Origin: Halalkalibacter suaedae
GTDB taxonomy: Bacteria; Bacillota; Bacilli; Bacillales; Bacillaceae_D
NCBI RefSeq assembly: GCF_017939705.1
Contig: NZ_JAGKSQ010000003.1
Coordinates: 124,001-188,000 of the forward strand
Direction: 5' to 3'
Length of the DNA: 64,000 nt
Position 1 is the stretch's first letter; each line of letters starts with the position of its first letter. The position numbers were made by a program, and so were the translations under genes. Shown piece by piece: positions 1 to 7,721 of the stretch. A model generated the notes under the pieces. That model searched no databases, was not told the DNA's origin, and was given only the letters and a program-made list of their open reading frames with translations.

Positions 1-105
1 TTCTTGGCTTACCCATAGAATACCATAATAGAATAGAAGTGTGCATCCCATAAAAAGAAGAAATACCTTTACTGTCTGTCCAACTGCTTGTAACCATGAT
101 CTCAT
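1..105 (-). CDS. yqzK: YqzK-family (DUF4227) small membrane protein, 3' end outside window
   Basis: Partial gene running off the left edge. The reading frame opens MRSWLQAVGQTVKVF and continues into a hydrophobic stretch (FLLFMGCTLLFYYGILWV) like the single N-terminal membrane segment of B. subtilis YqzK. A GGGGGATGA ribosome binding site lies just upstream on the minus strand. In Bacillus this gene sits between fur and xerD, which fits its position downstream of fur here. Function is not known; about 35 residues are visible. Confidence 0.8.
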   Translation of the reverse strand, partial: MRSWLQAVGQTVKVFLLFMGCTLLFYYGILWVSQE

Positions 106-254
106 GTGGAATCATCCCCCCACTAATTTCAAGTCCTTTGTTACAAGCTATGCCAAAAACATCTACTATTATACCTATGAATCACTTTAATCATCTTATT
201 TACTTACGCATACTGAACATATACTTAATAGCTCTCAAGCTTCTCCTTTAATCA

Positions 255-299
255 AAAAGAACATTTCAAAAGTTCACAGCCCTTTTGAAATGTTCTTTT
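255..299 (-). terminator. Intrinsic terminator after fur
   Basis: Perfect 18-bp inverted repeat (arms 255-272 and 282-299, 9-nt loop) 25 bp past the fur stop codon, with an A run on the left that becomes a T run on the minus strand. It separates fur from yqzK. Confidence 0.85.
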
Positions 300-323
300 A
301 ATGTTTAGTATCACATAATTGAA

Positions 324-797
324 TTATTCCGTATCATTATCAGAAGCTGGTTCCTCTTCAACTACGTGACAGCGATGGCAAATGCCATGGAAAGTTAACC
401 TATGATCCTTTATTTTGAAATTCCAGTCACGTTCAACAATTTCTTCTACGTCTCCAAGTAAATCTTCTTGAATTTCATCAACTGCCCCGCATTCGATACA
501 AACAAGATGATGATGAAAATGTGCAGCACCCTCTTGTCTTAAATCAAAACGAGAAACACCATCTCCAAAATTAATTTTATCTACAATTTTTAATTCTGCT
601 AGAAGTTCAAGTGTTCTATACACAGTAGCTAGTCCAATTTCAGGTGCTTTATCTTTAACGAGGAGGTAAACATCCTCCGCACTTAAATGATCCTCTTCAT
701 TCTCAAGCAACACTCTAACAGTTGCTTCCCGTTGAGGAGTTAACTTATAGCTTTGTGAGTGCAGATGTTTTTTTATTCGCTCAAGTCTTTTCTCCAT
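324..797 (-). CDS. fur: Ferric uptake regulator Fur
   Basis: 157-residue Fur, almost collinear with B. subtilis Fur. The N-terminal winged helix (about 1-80) includes the conserved KLTPQREATVRVL and GLATVYRTLELL. The metal-binding dimerisation part carries AAHFHHHLVC, CIECG and the C-terminal CHRCH zinc motif. It is a cytoplasmic iron-dependent repressor of siderophore and iron-uptake genes. The start is set by GAGGAGG about 9 nt upstream. It has its own consensus promoter with a Fur-like box, so feedback on its own expression is likely. The C-terminal tail (VVEEEPASDNDTE) is acidic and slightly longer than usual. Neighbours (spoIIM upstream, yqzK downstream) match the B. subtilis order. Confidence 0.97.
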   Translation of the reverse strand: MEKRLERIKKHLHSQSYKLTPQREATVRVLLENEEDHLSAEDVYLLVKDKAPEIGLATVYRTLELLAELKIVDKINFGDGVSRFDLRQEGAAHFHHHLVCIECGAVDEIQEDLLGDVEEIVERDWNFKIKDHRLTFHGICHRCHVVEEEPASDNDTE

Positions 798-835
798 CTA
801 TTTAGCCTCCTCTCAGCCCACTATAACCTCCTTAT

Positions 836-880
836 ATTATAATCACTCAAAAAAACAGTGTCAATCGATAATGATTATTC
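836..880 (-). promoter_or_regulatory. fur promoter (sigma-A) with Fur/PerR-type box
   Basis: On the minus strand a perfect -35 TTGACA (859-864), 17-bp spacer and perfect -10 TATAAT (836-841) precede fur. Directly upstream, 866-880 reads GAATAATCATTATCG, 12 of 15 positions to the 7-1-7 Fur box TGATAATNATTATCA. Such a strong core with a metalloregulator box touching the -35 suggests tight control by Fur or PerR. Confidence 0.85.
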
Positions 881-906
881 TTTATCACCTTAAAATAATT
901 TTTAGT

Positions 907-921
907 TTATAATAATTATTA
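907..921 (-). promoter_or_regulatory. Candidate PerR box overlapping the spoIIM stop codon
   Basis: TTATAATAATTATTA differs from the PerR consensus TTATAATNATTATAA at only one defined position. It lies about 45 bp upstream of the fur -35 and overlaps the last codon of spoIIM. In B. subtilis fur is under PerR control, so the site is plausible, but AT-rich DNA makes chance matches possible. Confidence 0.5.
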
Positions 922-1557
922 AAAAGTATTAGTTATTACAAAACGCATTAAAATTGGAGAGACATATGCCTCAAAAGCAGATGCAAAGGCAAGTGCTGCA
1001 CTAACACAGAGAATTAAGACTGTGTATTTAAGAAATTGTGGGAAAATGGGTATATTCGTTCTCTTAACAAATTGTTGTCGAACCATCTTCAAACAAAATG
1101 AAATACTTGCTGTTCCAACAATAACGAAAGCAGGAACAAGGATGAAGTTCTGTGGCATAATTGATACAAAGGACAAGAAGAAACCCGACATACCTAATTG
1201 ATTTACTAAAAATCCAACTGTAAATCCAACGACTACACCTTTTAGAAATAATAGAATAAGTATAATTGGAAGACCAATAATGGATAAACCAAGGATCCAC
1301 ATTAAGCCAAAATATTTGGCATAATGGGCATAGCTCTGTGTGAAAATGACCGAGGGTTGAGCTAATTCTCCCTCATTAACATGTCCAAAAAATTGACTAA
1401 CGTACATATATAAGTCATGCTTTTGTGTCAAACTTAAGCTGTTAACAACTATAGCACCAAAGACAATTCCAATAAGAAATAACACAGTTGTGAATACATA
1501 GATCGTCCGGTTTTCTTCTAAATGATTCCCTATCATTTCTCTTATTCCGTACTTCAT
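919..1557 (-). CDS. spoIIM: Stage II sporulation protein M
   Basis: 212-residue integral membrane protein with five hydrophobic segments (about 22-42, 78-105, 107-125, 130-158, 175-195), the size and topology of SpoIIM. SpoIIM is part of the SpoIID-SpoIIM-SpoIIP engulfment complex, where it anchors the peptidoglycan-degrading machine to the septum in the mother cell. The context (EndoQ-like/nudF upstream, fur downstream) is the conserved Bacillus order. A GGAGGGTT ribosome binding site lies just upstream. It supports a spore-forming host. Confidence 0.95.
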   Translation of the reverse strand: MKYGIREMIGNHLEENRTIYVFTTVLFLIGIVFGAIVVNSLSLTQKHDLYMYVSQFFGHVNEGELAQPSVIFTQSYAHYAKYFGLMWILGLSIIGLPIILILLFLKGVVVGFTVGFLVNQLGMSGFFLSFVSIMPQNFILVPAFVIVGTASISFCLKMVRQQFVKRTNIPIFPQFLKYTVLILCVSAALAFASAFEAYVSPILMRFVITNTF

Positions 1558-1625
1558 TGCCGAACCCTCCTTATTAACTCTTACTTCACTCTATGAGCCA
1601 ATAGGTGATTCTATGACAATCTCTA

Positions 1626-2795
1626 TTAATTCTTTTCTATTATTTTTCCGTACACTCCTCCTCCACCTGTTTTGATAGATAATTCACCTTTTCTAGCTGA
1701 GAAGATCGCACGAACAATCTGAGGTGAGACAACCTTACTCAGTTCTTCTTCTGTTGCACTATGAATAATATTCATATCTGTTTGGAAATGACTGCGAAGC
1801 TTTTCTAGCGTTTTCTTGCCTAGTTTCGGAATAAACTCTAGTGGAATTTGATGAATATAGGGTGGTCTCTTCCTTACTGGTGTATGTAATGGTAGTTCAA
1901 GGATTCGTTCCGAGACACCTTTAATGAGCTTTGTCGATTGACAGGCTTCACAAGCACCTTTAGTGATCTTGCTCTGGCAGTCGGCACAAATTGATTGATA
2001 GTATTTGCCAAGTAGTGGATGTAGCCCAAAGTTCGTTTCGACCTCTCTTCCACCAATTCCCTTAAGTGCTAACCGAAATTCATCAAAACTCGGTTCATCT
2101 AAACGAAGAAATTGATACTCCCTTCCCATCTTTTCAAGGGAATGGGCATCAGAATTAGTTAGAAAAGGGTAAGATTCGAGTTCAGTAACAATTTGAGCCA
2201 TAGATGTGTCACTACTTAGCCCAAGCTCGACCGCATCAATCATGCTCGGATCAAATACTTCCGTTAGACTACTTTTTACACCTTTACCAAATAAACTTTT
2301 AAAAGGGGTAAAAATATGAGCAGGGATAAATAACCCATTCAATTCTTTCACTTTCTTCTGAAGGTTATTTCCATTCTCATACAATCTTTGTGAACTAAGG
2401 GTCGGGTTTTTCATTCGTACAGACATCCATGCACTAAACAATTCCATCGCTTCAATTGTCGGCATAAAAACCAGGACATGAATGGGTCCATGACAATTTT
2501 CATCATAGATTTCAATTTCTGTTCCAAGAAAGAGAGTGACCCTCCTAAATTGGACGCCACCGTCTTTCCTTTCATACGCTTCACCATCTGCAAGATATTC
2601 TTTGATCTCCTCTAAGGTTTCCTTCACATGACAATCAATCACGCCAATAATGTCTATGCCTTTTATATTTTCTGCGTAGTTAATAATATTCTCCAATGTT
2701 AAAGAAGGAGCAGCTGTAATTTTTACCGCTGCCCCTGAACGAGTACGTCCTATATGTATATGGAGATCCGTCACATATGAGTGCAAACAAGTCAT
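1626..2795 (-). CDS. EndoQ-type PHP-domain endonuclease (YqxK-like)
   Basis: 389 residues. The N-terminal PHP domain begins with the metal-binding DLHIHIGR (about 11-18); further metal ligands are in IGVIDCH, GTEIEIYDENCHG, PAHIF and TNSDAHS. A zinc ribbon-like CADCQSKITKGACEAC (about 268-283) is followed by a helix-hairpin-helix-like PKLGKKTLEKL near residue 325. This architecture matches endonuclease Q, which nicks DNA next to deaminated bases; the B. subtilis counterpart is YqxK. It ends 68 bp before spoIIM and starts 5 bp after nudF, so it is probably co-transcribed with nudF. Substrate specificity is inferred from the family. Confidence 0.8.
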   Translation of the reverse strand: MTCLHSYVTDLHIHIGRTRSGAAVKITAAPSLTLENIINYAENIKGIDIIGVIDCHVKETLEEIKEYLADGEAYERKDGGVQFRRVTLFLGTEIEIYDENCHGPIHVLVFMPTIEAMELFSAWMSVRMKNPTLSSQRLYENGNNLQKKVKELNGLFIPAHIFTPFKSLFGKGVKSSLTEVFDPSMIDAVELGLSSDTSMAQIVTELESYPFLTNSDAHSLEKMGREYQFLRLDEPSFDEFRLALKGIGGREVETNFGLHPLLGKYYQSICADCQSKITKGACEACQSTKLIKGVSERILELPLHTPVRKRPPYIHQIPLEFIPKLGKKTLEKLRSHFQTDMNIIHSATEEELSKVVSPQIVRAIFSARKGELSIKTGGGGVYGKIIEKN

Positions 2796-2800
2796 CCTCT

Positions 2801-3337
2801 CTATTTAGTAAGCTTCAGATATTGGATCGCATACATCGTTTTGGCATCGTGAATCAATTCTTCTTTTACCATAACCTCTGCCTCTTCTATAGTAACCTCC
2901 AACACATCTAAAAATTCATCTTCATCTGTATTCGCGTATCCTTTTTCTAGCTTGTCGGCAGCATATAGATAAATGATTTCATCTGCAAAACCAGGTGATG
3001 TATAGAAGGACGCCAGAAACTTCAGCTCTTTAGCTAAATATCCCGTTTCTTCTTCTAATTCTCTTTTGGCAGCCTTCTCTGGTTCTTCGTTCTCGTCAAG
3101 CTTACCTGCTGGAATTTCGACAATCACTTTCTTTAATGCCTTTCGGTACTGTCGAACTAAAACAATCTTTCCTTCTTTAGTAATTGGCACAACCGCTACA
3201 GCACCTGGATGTGTAACAATTTCACGGGTACTTGTCTTCCCATTTGGAAGCTCAACCTCTTCAAGATGTAGATCAATGATCTTCCCTTTATAAATTTCCG
3301 TTGACTTCGTGGTCTTTTCGAATAAATGATCCATCAA
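2801..3337 (-). CDS. nudF: ADP-ribose pyrophosphatase
   Basis: 178-residue Nudix hydrolase. The Nudix box (G-x5-E-x7-REL-x-EE-x-G) runs from GKLDENE to EEETG at about residues 76-98, with upstream VVPITKEGKIVLVRQYR and ETTGYL-type context typical of ADP-ribose pyrophosphatases. It hydrolyses ADP-ribose to AMP and ribose 5-phosphate. Tandem ATG codons (3337 and 3334) follow GGGGGAA, so either could be the start. First gene of a leftward nudF-EndoQ-spoIIM set, divergent from mciZ. Confidence 0.93.
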   Translation of the reverse strand: MMDHLFEKTTKSTEIYKGKIIDLHLEEVELPNGKTSTREIVTHPGAVAVVPITKEGKIVLVRQYRKALKKVIVEIPAGKLDENEEPEKAAKRELEEETGYLAKELKFLASFYTSPGFADEIIYLYAADKLEKGYANTDEDEFLDVLEVTIEEAEVMVKEELIHDAKTMYAIQYLKLTK

Positions 3338-3410
3338 ATTCCCCCGGTTCTTTTTATTTGTAATCTTACATAGAAGTGTACCATAGATCCTATTCGAAAG
3401 GACTGAGGAT

Positions 3411-3614
3411 ATGAAGGTTTACATTCATCAAAAGGGGTTCATTTTAGCAGGTAAAGCGTGGGAAATTCGGGCAAAATTAAAAGAGGCTAGTGCCTCCTTT
3501 AAGACGGTTGAGAATTGGATTGAAACGGTTCATTGTTCAGAGCCGGCTAGCAATGCTTCCGCAACTGCACAAAAAAAGAGCGGATCGTCTTCATATTTAC
3601 GTCCCATTGTCTGA
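3411..3614 (+). CDS. mciZ: MciZ-like inhibitor of FtsZ, C-terminally extended
   Basis: 67-residue ORF. Residues 1-40 align without gaps to the 40-residue B. subtilis MciZ: same MKV start, KG at 8-9, identical GKAWEIRAKLKE at 14-25, and W-I near the end. MciZ is a mother-cell peptide that caps FtsZ filaments and blocks Z-ring formation during sporulation. An AAAGGA site lies 8 nt before the ATG. Unlike B. subtilis MciZ there are about 27 additional residues (HCSEPASNASATAQ onward), encoded in antisense to the 3' end of the convergent DUF3866 gene (85 bp overlap). The divergent position next to nudF agrees with the Bacillus neighbourhood. A sigma-E promoter is expected but I see only a weak CATAGATC -10-like sequence at 3382. 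Confidence 0.85.
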   Translation: MKVYIHQKGFILAGKAWEIRAKLKEASASFKTVENWIETVHCSEPASNASATAQKKSGSSSYLRPIV

Positions 3615-4603
3615 ATGGGTAACAGAGCTCTATCAATCGCCCTTATCACAAGCTTATCAACTTCCCGTTCAGAAAAAACAATATGATGTTGCGTCGAAAA
3701 TGGATGGTACTCTTCAAGTTGTCTCTTAATATGATTTCCCTGTTCATCATTCATTTTCGGTAGATACAAATGTGCTGGCTTAAATGTGAACCGACATAGA
3801 GGTGTTAGGGTGTGGTGACTAATACCAATGTGACGACTCCGTTGATCGGCAAATGAAACACGTGGTATCCAAATTGGATTTCCATTTAGTGCACTTATCA
3901 TATGCGACCACTCCGCTTGTATCATGCCTGAGAACCCATACTGAGTCCCAGTTCCAACTACTCCTGGTCCAACCGAAATCAAAATAACATCTGACTTTAA
4001 CACATCATTTGCAAACTGCAAGGCTGAGGCGATTGTCGTCGCTTCGTAATCTCCACCAAACGCTTGCCCAACCGTAATTGAGGTAAAAGCCTCTTCCTGT
4101 TGTAGGAGACGATGCTGGTCACTCATTTGTAAAGGCAATGCCGCTTGATCATCAAAGATAACACAGCATTTCTTCTCAGGAAATTGGTCGTGCAGAAGAT
4201 AAAAAAACAATGGAACCATGCTATGTAATTCAGCTAGCCAGACAGATTGTCCCTCCAGAGTACAAGCTTTCTTAAAGTGGTCGTGGTAGGGACTTTCTGG
4301 TGACTCAACAGCCAACACACTATGTTGAATTGGCGTATACCTTGCCTTCATAATATGTCCATCATCTTCTCGTATTGAGTGATGTATTTCCGAAAGATGG
4401 GCTCTAACGATATCCCAACCACCTGTGCCTAAGTTTAATTCCGTCGCAGTTGTATTCACAAGGATACGATCAAGCTTATTGGCTCTCATAGATATGCTTT
4501 TGTATAGTAAGGCTCTCTTACTGCCTTTGTCAGTTTCTAGCTTTTGTATTTCCTCATCTTCATAAAGAATGTCTATAACGGTCATTACTAATTCCGTATA
4601 CAT
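3530..4603 (-). CDS. DUF3866 family protein
   Basis: 357-residue cytoplasmic protein without membrane segments. The conserved NTTATELNLGTGGWDIV (about 50-66), HSVLAVESPESP and GGDYEATTIASALQFAND with glycine-rich ISVGPGVVGTGTQYGFSG are recognisable hallmarks of DUF3866. Function is unknown; the glycine-rich stretches hint at nucleotide or phosphate binding, which is inference only. Its last 85 bp overlap the convergent mciZ ORF. Confidence 0.7.
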   Translation of the reverse strand: MYTELVMTVIDILYEDEEIQKLETDKGSKRALLYKSISMRANKLDRILVNTTATELNLGTGGWDIVRAHLSEIHHSIREDDGHIMKARYTPIQHSVLAVESPESPYHDHFKKACTLEGQSVWLAELHSMVPLFFYLLHDQFPEKKCCVIFDDQAALPLQMSDQHRLLQQEEAFTSITVGQAFGGDYEATTIASALQFANDVLKSDVILISVGPGVVGTGTQYGFSGMIQAEWSHMISALNGNPIWIPRVSFADQRSRHIGISHHTLTPLCRFTFKPAHLYLPKMNDEQGNHIKRQLEEYHPFSTQHHIVFSEREVDKLVIRAIDRALLPIQTMGRKYEDDPLFFCAVAEALLAGSEQ

Positions 4604-4656
4604 ATGATCACGCCTAACCTTACTTTTATAATCAGTGTAACCATATCATTTATTCT

Positions 4657-5172
4657 TTAAAACAAAGGTTTGATGAGCTCTTCTATCCCTTCATAGGTAA
4701 CCTCACCCGGAAGAACATGTTGAATGGTTCCATCTCGACTAATGATATAGGTCATTGGCATACCAGCTACTTTATATCGATCAGCAACATCACCCTTTTC
4801 ATCGAAAAACACAGGTAATGTAATGTTCATTTCTTCTATAAAAGCAGGTCCATCCTTGAGGGTTCTCTCAGTTGTTTGCATATTTACAGTTACGACAGAG
4901 AGGCCTTGCTCTCCGTAATCTTCCTGAAGCTTCATAAGTGCGGGCATTTCATCACGACAAGGCTCACACCAAGATGCCCACATATTTAAAACAATGACAT
5001 CACCGTGATAGTCATAAAGTTCTCCTTCAGATTGCTCGTGCATTGGCAATTGAAAATTCTCAGCGATCATTCCACGCTCATTACCGACTTCTTGTCGGTC
5101 AACGAAAAACACGACACAAAGTGCCAAAGCAATTCCGATCATGAGGACAATTCTCGTTCTTTTTTGTTGCAT
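4657..5172 (-). CDS. resA: Membrane-anchored thiol-disulfide oxidoreductase (ResA/TlpA type)
   Basis: 171 residues from the ATG at 5172, chosen because GGAGG lies 8 nt before it. A single N-terminal membrane anchor (IVLMIGIALALCVVFF) is followed by an extracytoplasmic AhpC/TSA-type thioredoxin fold with the active-site WASWCEPCRDEMP and the cis-proline loop MPMTYII. ResA-type proteins reduce apocytochrome c haem-binding cysteines outside the membrane; other TlpA family members have different partners, so the exact role is inferred. It stands alone here, not next to resBC. Confidence 0.85.
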   Translation of the reverse strand: MQQKRTRIVLMIGIALALCVVFFVDRQEVGNERGMIAENFQLPMHEQSEGELYDYHGDVIVLNMWASWCEPCRDEMPALMKLQEDYGEQGLSVVTVNMQTTERTLKDGPAFIEEMNITLPVFFDEKGDVADRYKVAGMPMTYIISRDGTIQHVLPGEVTYEGIEELIKPLF

Positions 5173-5312
5173 ATCTGCATCCTCCACTAAAAAACATTTC
5201 TTTAATTATAGGAATAATCGTAACAAAACTGCAAGCGAGAACGAATGTTGAAGCTATTTTTATTTTTCACTACTAACCCCGATTATTATATTTCCTAAAA
5301 TTAATTAACCGA

Positions 5313-6266
5313 CTAGCTAAATCGATTTCTAAAGCTTTCTACAACAGATTGATCAAGACCAGCTCCTATTAAGATTAAACATGGCACAACCTTTTCATCT
5401 AATGGCGTTAACTGAAGATATCCTGATGCAAACTGAAACGAAAATAAATGATGATCTGGAGACAACGCGATATACCCTTTTGCCCTTAATAATTTCGGTT
5501 GGTCCTTCAACCATTTTTCAAACATCCGTTTATCCATCGCTGGGATATGTTCGAGCTTGATTGCTTGGAAAGGATGGTCATGATGATGGTGATGACCATG
5601 TTCATGGGAATGCTTCTGATACGTCCATTCCTCTGTCTGCACTCTTTTAAGAAAAAGCAGTTCCTTGTCTACTTCTCCAAACGATGTTTGAACTATCTCA
5701 ACACCCTTTTGTTTCAATCTTTCAACACGTTCAATCACTTTCTTCATTTCCTTTTCATTAATCAGGTCTTTCTTGTTTAGGATCAATAGACTACTAGCCT
5801 TAACTTGGTCCTTTAGCATTTCCCTAATTTCTTTGGAGCTTTGAAATAAGCTTTGAAATTCTAGATAACGACTTGAGTCAACGACACCAATAATTGTATG
5901 CACTTCAACCTTGTTGATTAATGTAGGATGTGTTAATGCCTCTACAATCTCGATTGGGTTCGCAATCCCAGTTCCTTCAATAAAGAGGATGTCTATGTCT
6001 TGACGCTTTTCAAGGAAAGCAACTAGCTCTTCCTTCATATCTTCTTGAATTGTACAACAAATGCAGCCATCAAGTAGCTCAATCATTTCTTCATTATCGA
6101 ATAACTGCTTTTCCACATTCTCAGCACCTAACTCGTTCAATAAAATGGCAGGTTTTAGTTGCTTCGCTTTTGCATGCTCAACCATTTGCTTTAAGACGGT
6201 CGTTTTTCCACTCCCTAAAAAGCCAGTTATAATATAGACTGGAATCCTTTTGTCCACTAGAACCAC
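5313..6266 (-). CDS. CobW/COG0523-family GTPase metallochaperone
   Basis: 317 residues. P-loop GFLGSGKTT (about 15-23), the family-defining CICC zinc-binding motif (about 68-71), NKKD guanine specificity and a C-terminal CobW_C domain. A His-rich linker (about residues 219-231: HSHEH-G-HHHHH-DH) could hold zinc or nickel. The family (ZagA, YeiR, CobW) delivers Zn or Co to client enzymes in a GTP-dependent way. Starts at a GTG close to AAAGGAG; a second GTG 12 nt inside is an alternative. I saw no convincing Zur box upstream, so zinc regulation is not shown. Metal specificity is not determinable. Confidence 0.85.
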   Translation of the reverse strand: MVLVDKRIPVYIITGFLGSGKTTVLKQMVEHAKAKQLKPAILLNELGAENVEKQLFDNEEMIELLDGCICCTIQEDMKEELVAFLEKRQDIDILFIEGTGIANPIEIVEALTHPTLINKVEVHTIIGVVDSSRYLEFQSLFQSSKEIREMLKDQVKASSLLILNKKDLINEKEMKKVIERVERLKQKGVEIVQTSFGEVDKELLFLKRVQTEEWTYQKHSHEHGHHHHHDHPFQAIKLEHIPAMDKRMFEKWLKDQPKLLRAKGYIALSPDHHLFSFQFASGYLQLTPLDEKVVPCLILIGAGLDQSVVESFRNRFS

Positions 6267-6358
6267 ATCTCCTTTACTCTACCTACTATTAAAGTAGCAT
6301 ACCTGTATTACAGAACTCAAATAAGAATCTTTCTTATTTAAAATAAAAAAATACTGTA

Positions 6359-6402
6359 TTGCAAACGCCCGCTAACTGTATTATGATAAATAACACAGTT
6401 AG
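6359..6402 (+). promoter_or_regulatory. gntR operon promoter with palindromic operator
   Basis: -35 TTGCAA (6359-6364), 17-bp spacer, -10 TATGAT (6382-6387). A perfect inverted repeat CTAACTGT (6372-6379) / ACAGTTAG (6395-6402) brackets the -10, ideally placed for repression by the dimeric GntR-type protein encoded immediately downstream. Confidence 0.8.
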
Positions 6403-6438
6403 ATTAAACCATACATCTCTTTTCGAAAGGAGGAAGCT

Positions 6439-6825
6439 ATGTTTCAGTTAGATATTCGTAGTCGAAAGCCGATTTACGAGCAACTCGTTGATAAATTAAA
6501 AGAATTAATCATCCATGAAGTGTATCAAGCAGATCAGCAATTGCCCTCGGTCAGAGTATTAGCACAAGAGTTGACAATTAATCCAAACACAATTCAAAAA
6601 GCTTATAACGCCCTCGAAAACCAAGGCTATATTTATTCAATTCCTGGTAAAGGGAAATTTGTAGCACCCCAGTCTGAAGCGACAAATGACGAGAAGGTGA
6701 AGAAGATGAAACAAGATTTAGTCAAACTATTATCAGAAGCACTTTATTTAGGTATTGATAAGCAGGAATTACTTTCATTAATCGCACTTGCCGAACAAGC
6801 AGTGAAAGGAGGAGAAAAAGAGTGA
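6439..6825 (+). CDS. GntR-family regulator, YtrA subfamily
   Basis: 128 residues: an N-terminal GntR winged helix (RKPIYEQLVDKLKELI, QLPSVRVLAQEL, NPNTIQKAYNALE) and only a short C-terminal helical tail, the layout of the YtrA subfamily. YtrA-type repressors control adjacent ABC transporter operons, often in response to cell-wall-active peptides. An AAAGGAGGA site precedes the ATG. Its stop overlaps the GTG start of the ABC gene (GTGA), so the two are translationally coupled. The palindrome in its promoter is the probable operator. Confidence 0.92.
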   Translation: MFQLDIRSRKPIYEQLVDKLKELIIHEVYQADQQLPSVRVLAQELTINPNTIQKAYNALENQGYIYSIPGKGKFVAPQSEATNDEKVKKMKQDLVKLLSEALYLGIDKQELLSLIALAEQAVKGGEKE

Positions 6826-7721
6826 TACATGTACATGATCTCTACAAGCAATTTGAAAATTTTGAAGCAGTTAAAGGCATTGAGCTACATATCAAAAAAG
6901 GATCAATATACGGTTTACTTGGCTCGAATGGTGCTGGAAAGACATCGCTCCTTAAAACAATTGCAGGAATTTATAAACCTAATGCTGGCCAGGTACTGAT
7001 CGAGGACAAAGCCATTTTTGAAAATATTGAAATGAAACAGCGGGTAATCTTTTTAGCAGATCAGCTTTATTTCTTTCCTAACACAACCATCAAGCAAGCA
7101 GCACGTTTCCACTCTGATATATATACAAATTGGAACAATGAACGTTTTTCTAGATTACAAGAAATATTTAACATTGATATCAATAAGAAAGTTCATCGCC
7201 TATCAAAAGGAATGCAACGACAAGTAGCTTTTTGGTTAGCACTCTCTACAATGCCTGATATCCTTATTCTTGATGAGCCATTTGATGGCTTGGATGCTGT
7301 GATGAGACAAAAGATTAAAAACATGCTTATACAAGATGTAGCTGAACGTGAATTAACCATTCTAATTTCCTCACATAACCTCAGAGAAGTAGAGGATTTA
7401 TGCGACAGTGTCGGAATCATGCACAATGGAAAATTAATGATCGAGAAGGATCTTGATGATTTAAAATCAGACATCCATAAGATTCAGGTTGCTTTCAAAA
7501 CTGGTGTACCTGATGACTTTTTAAGCAATTACAATGTGCTGTATAAAGAAGAACGAGGTAGCGTGAAATTATTTATAGTTAGAGGCAAAGAGGATTCAAT
7601 TGAACACCATGTTCACTCGTACTCCCCTGCTATTTTTGACCTTCTGCCACTAACTCTCGAAGAAATATTTATTTATGAAATGAGGGACGTCGGCTATGCA
7701 ATCGAAAATATTGTCGTTTAA
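6822..7721 (+). CDS. ABC transporter ATP-binding protein (YtrB-like)
   Basis: 299 residues with Walker A GSNGAGKTS (about 34-42), signature LSKGMQRQ, Walker B LILDEPFDG and a switch-histidine SSHNL. GTG start overlapping the gntR stop. The next gene, a large membrane protein, overlaps it by 26 bp, so the two form one transporter. The C-terminal ~80 residues lie outside the core ABC fold. Substrate unknown; the YtrA-type regulator suggests an envelope-stress or peptide-related function. Confidence 0.9.
   Translation: MIHVHDLYKQFENFEAVKGIELHIKKGSIYGLLGSNGAGKTSLLKTIAGIYKPNAGQVLIEDKAIFENIEMKQRVIFLADQLYFFPNTTIKQAARFHSDIYTNWNNERFSRLQEIFNIDINKKVHRLSKGMQRQVAFWLALSTMPDILILDEPFDGLDAVMRQKIKNMLIQDVAERELTILISSHNLREVEDLCDSVGIMHNGKLMIEKDLDDLKSDIHKIQVAFKTGVPDDFLSNYNVLYKEERGSVKLFIVRGKEDSIEHHVHSYSPAIFDLLPLTLEEIFIYEMRDVGYAIENIVV

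Noticed and set aside
3351-3410. Sigma-E promoter for mciZ
   Set aside because: CATAGATC at 3382 resembles a -10, but no matching -35 at proper distance.
6267-6358. Zur box upstream of the CobW gene
   Set aside because: No sequence close to TCGTAATNATTACGA was found.
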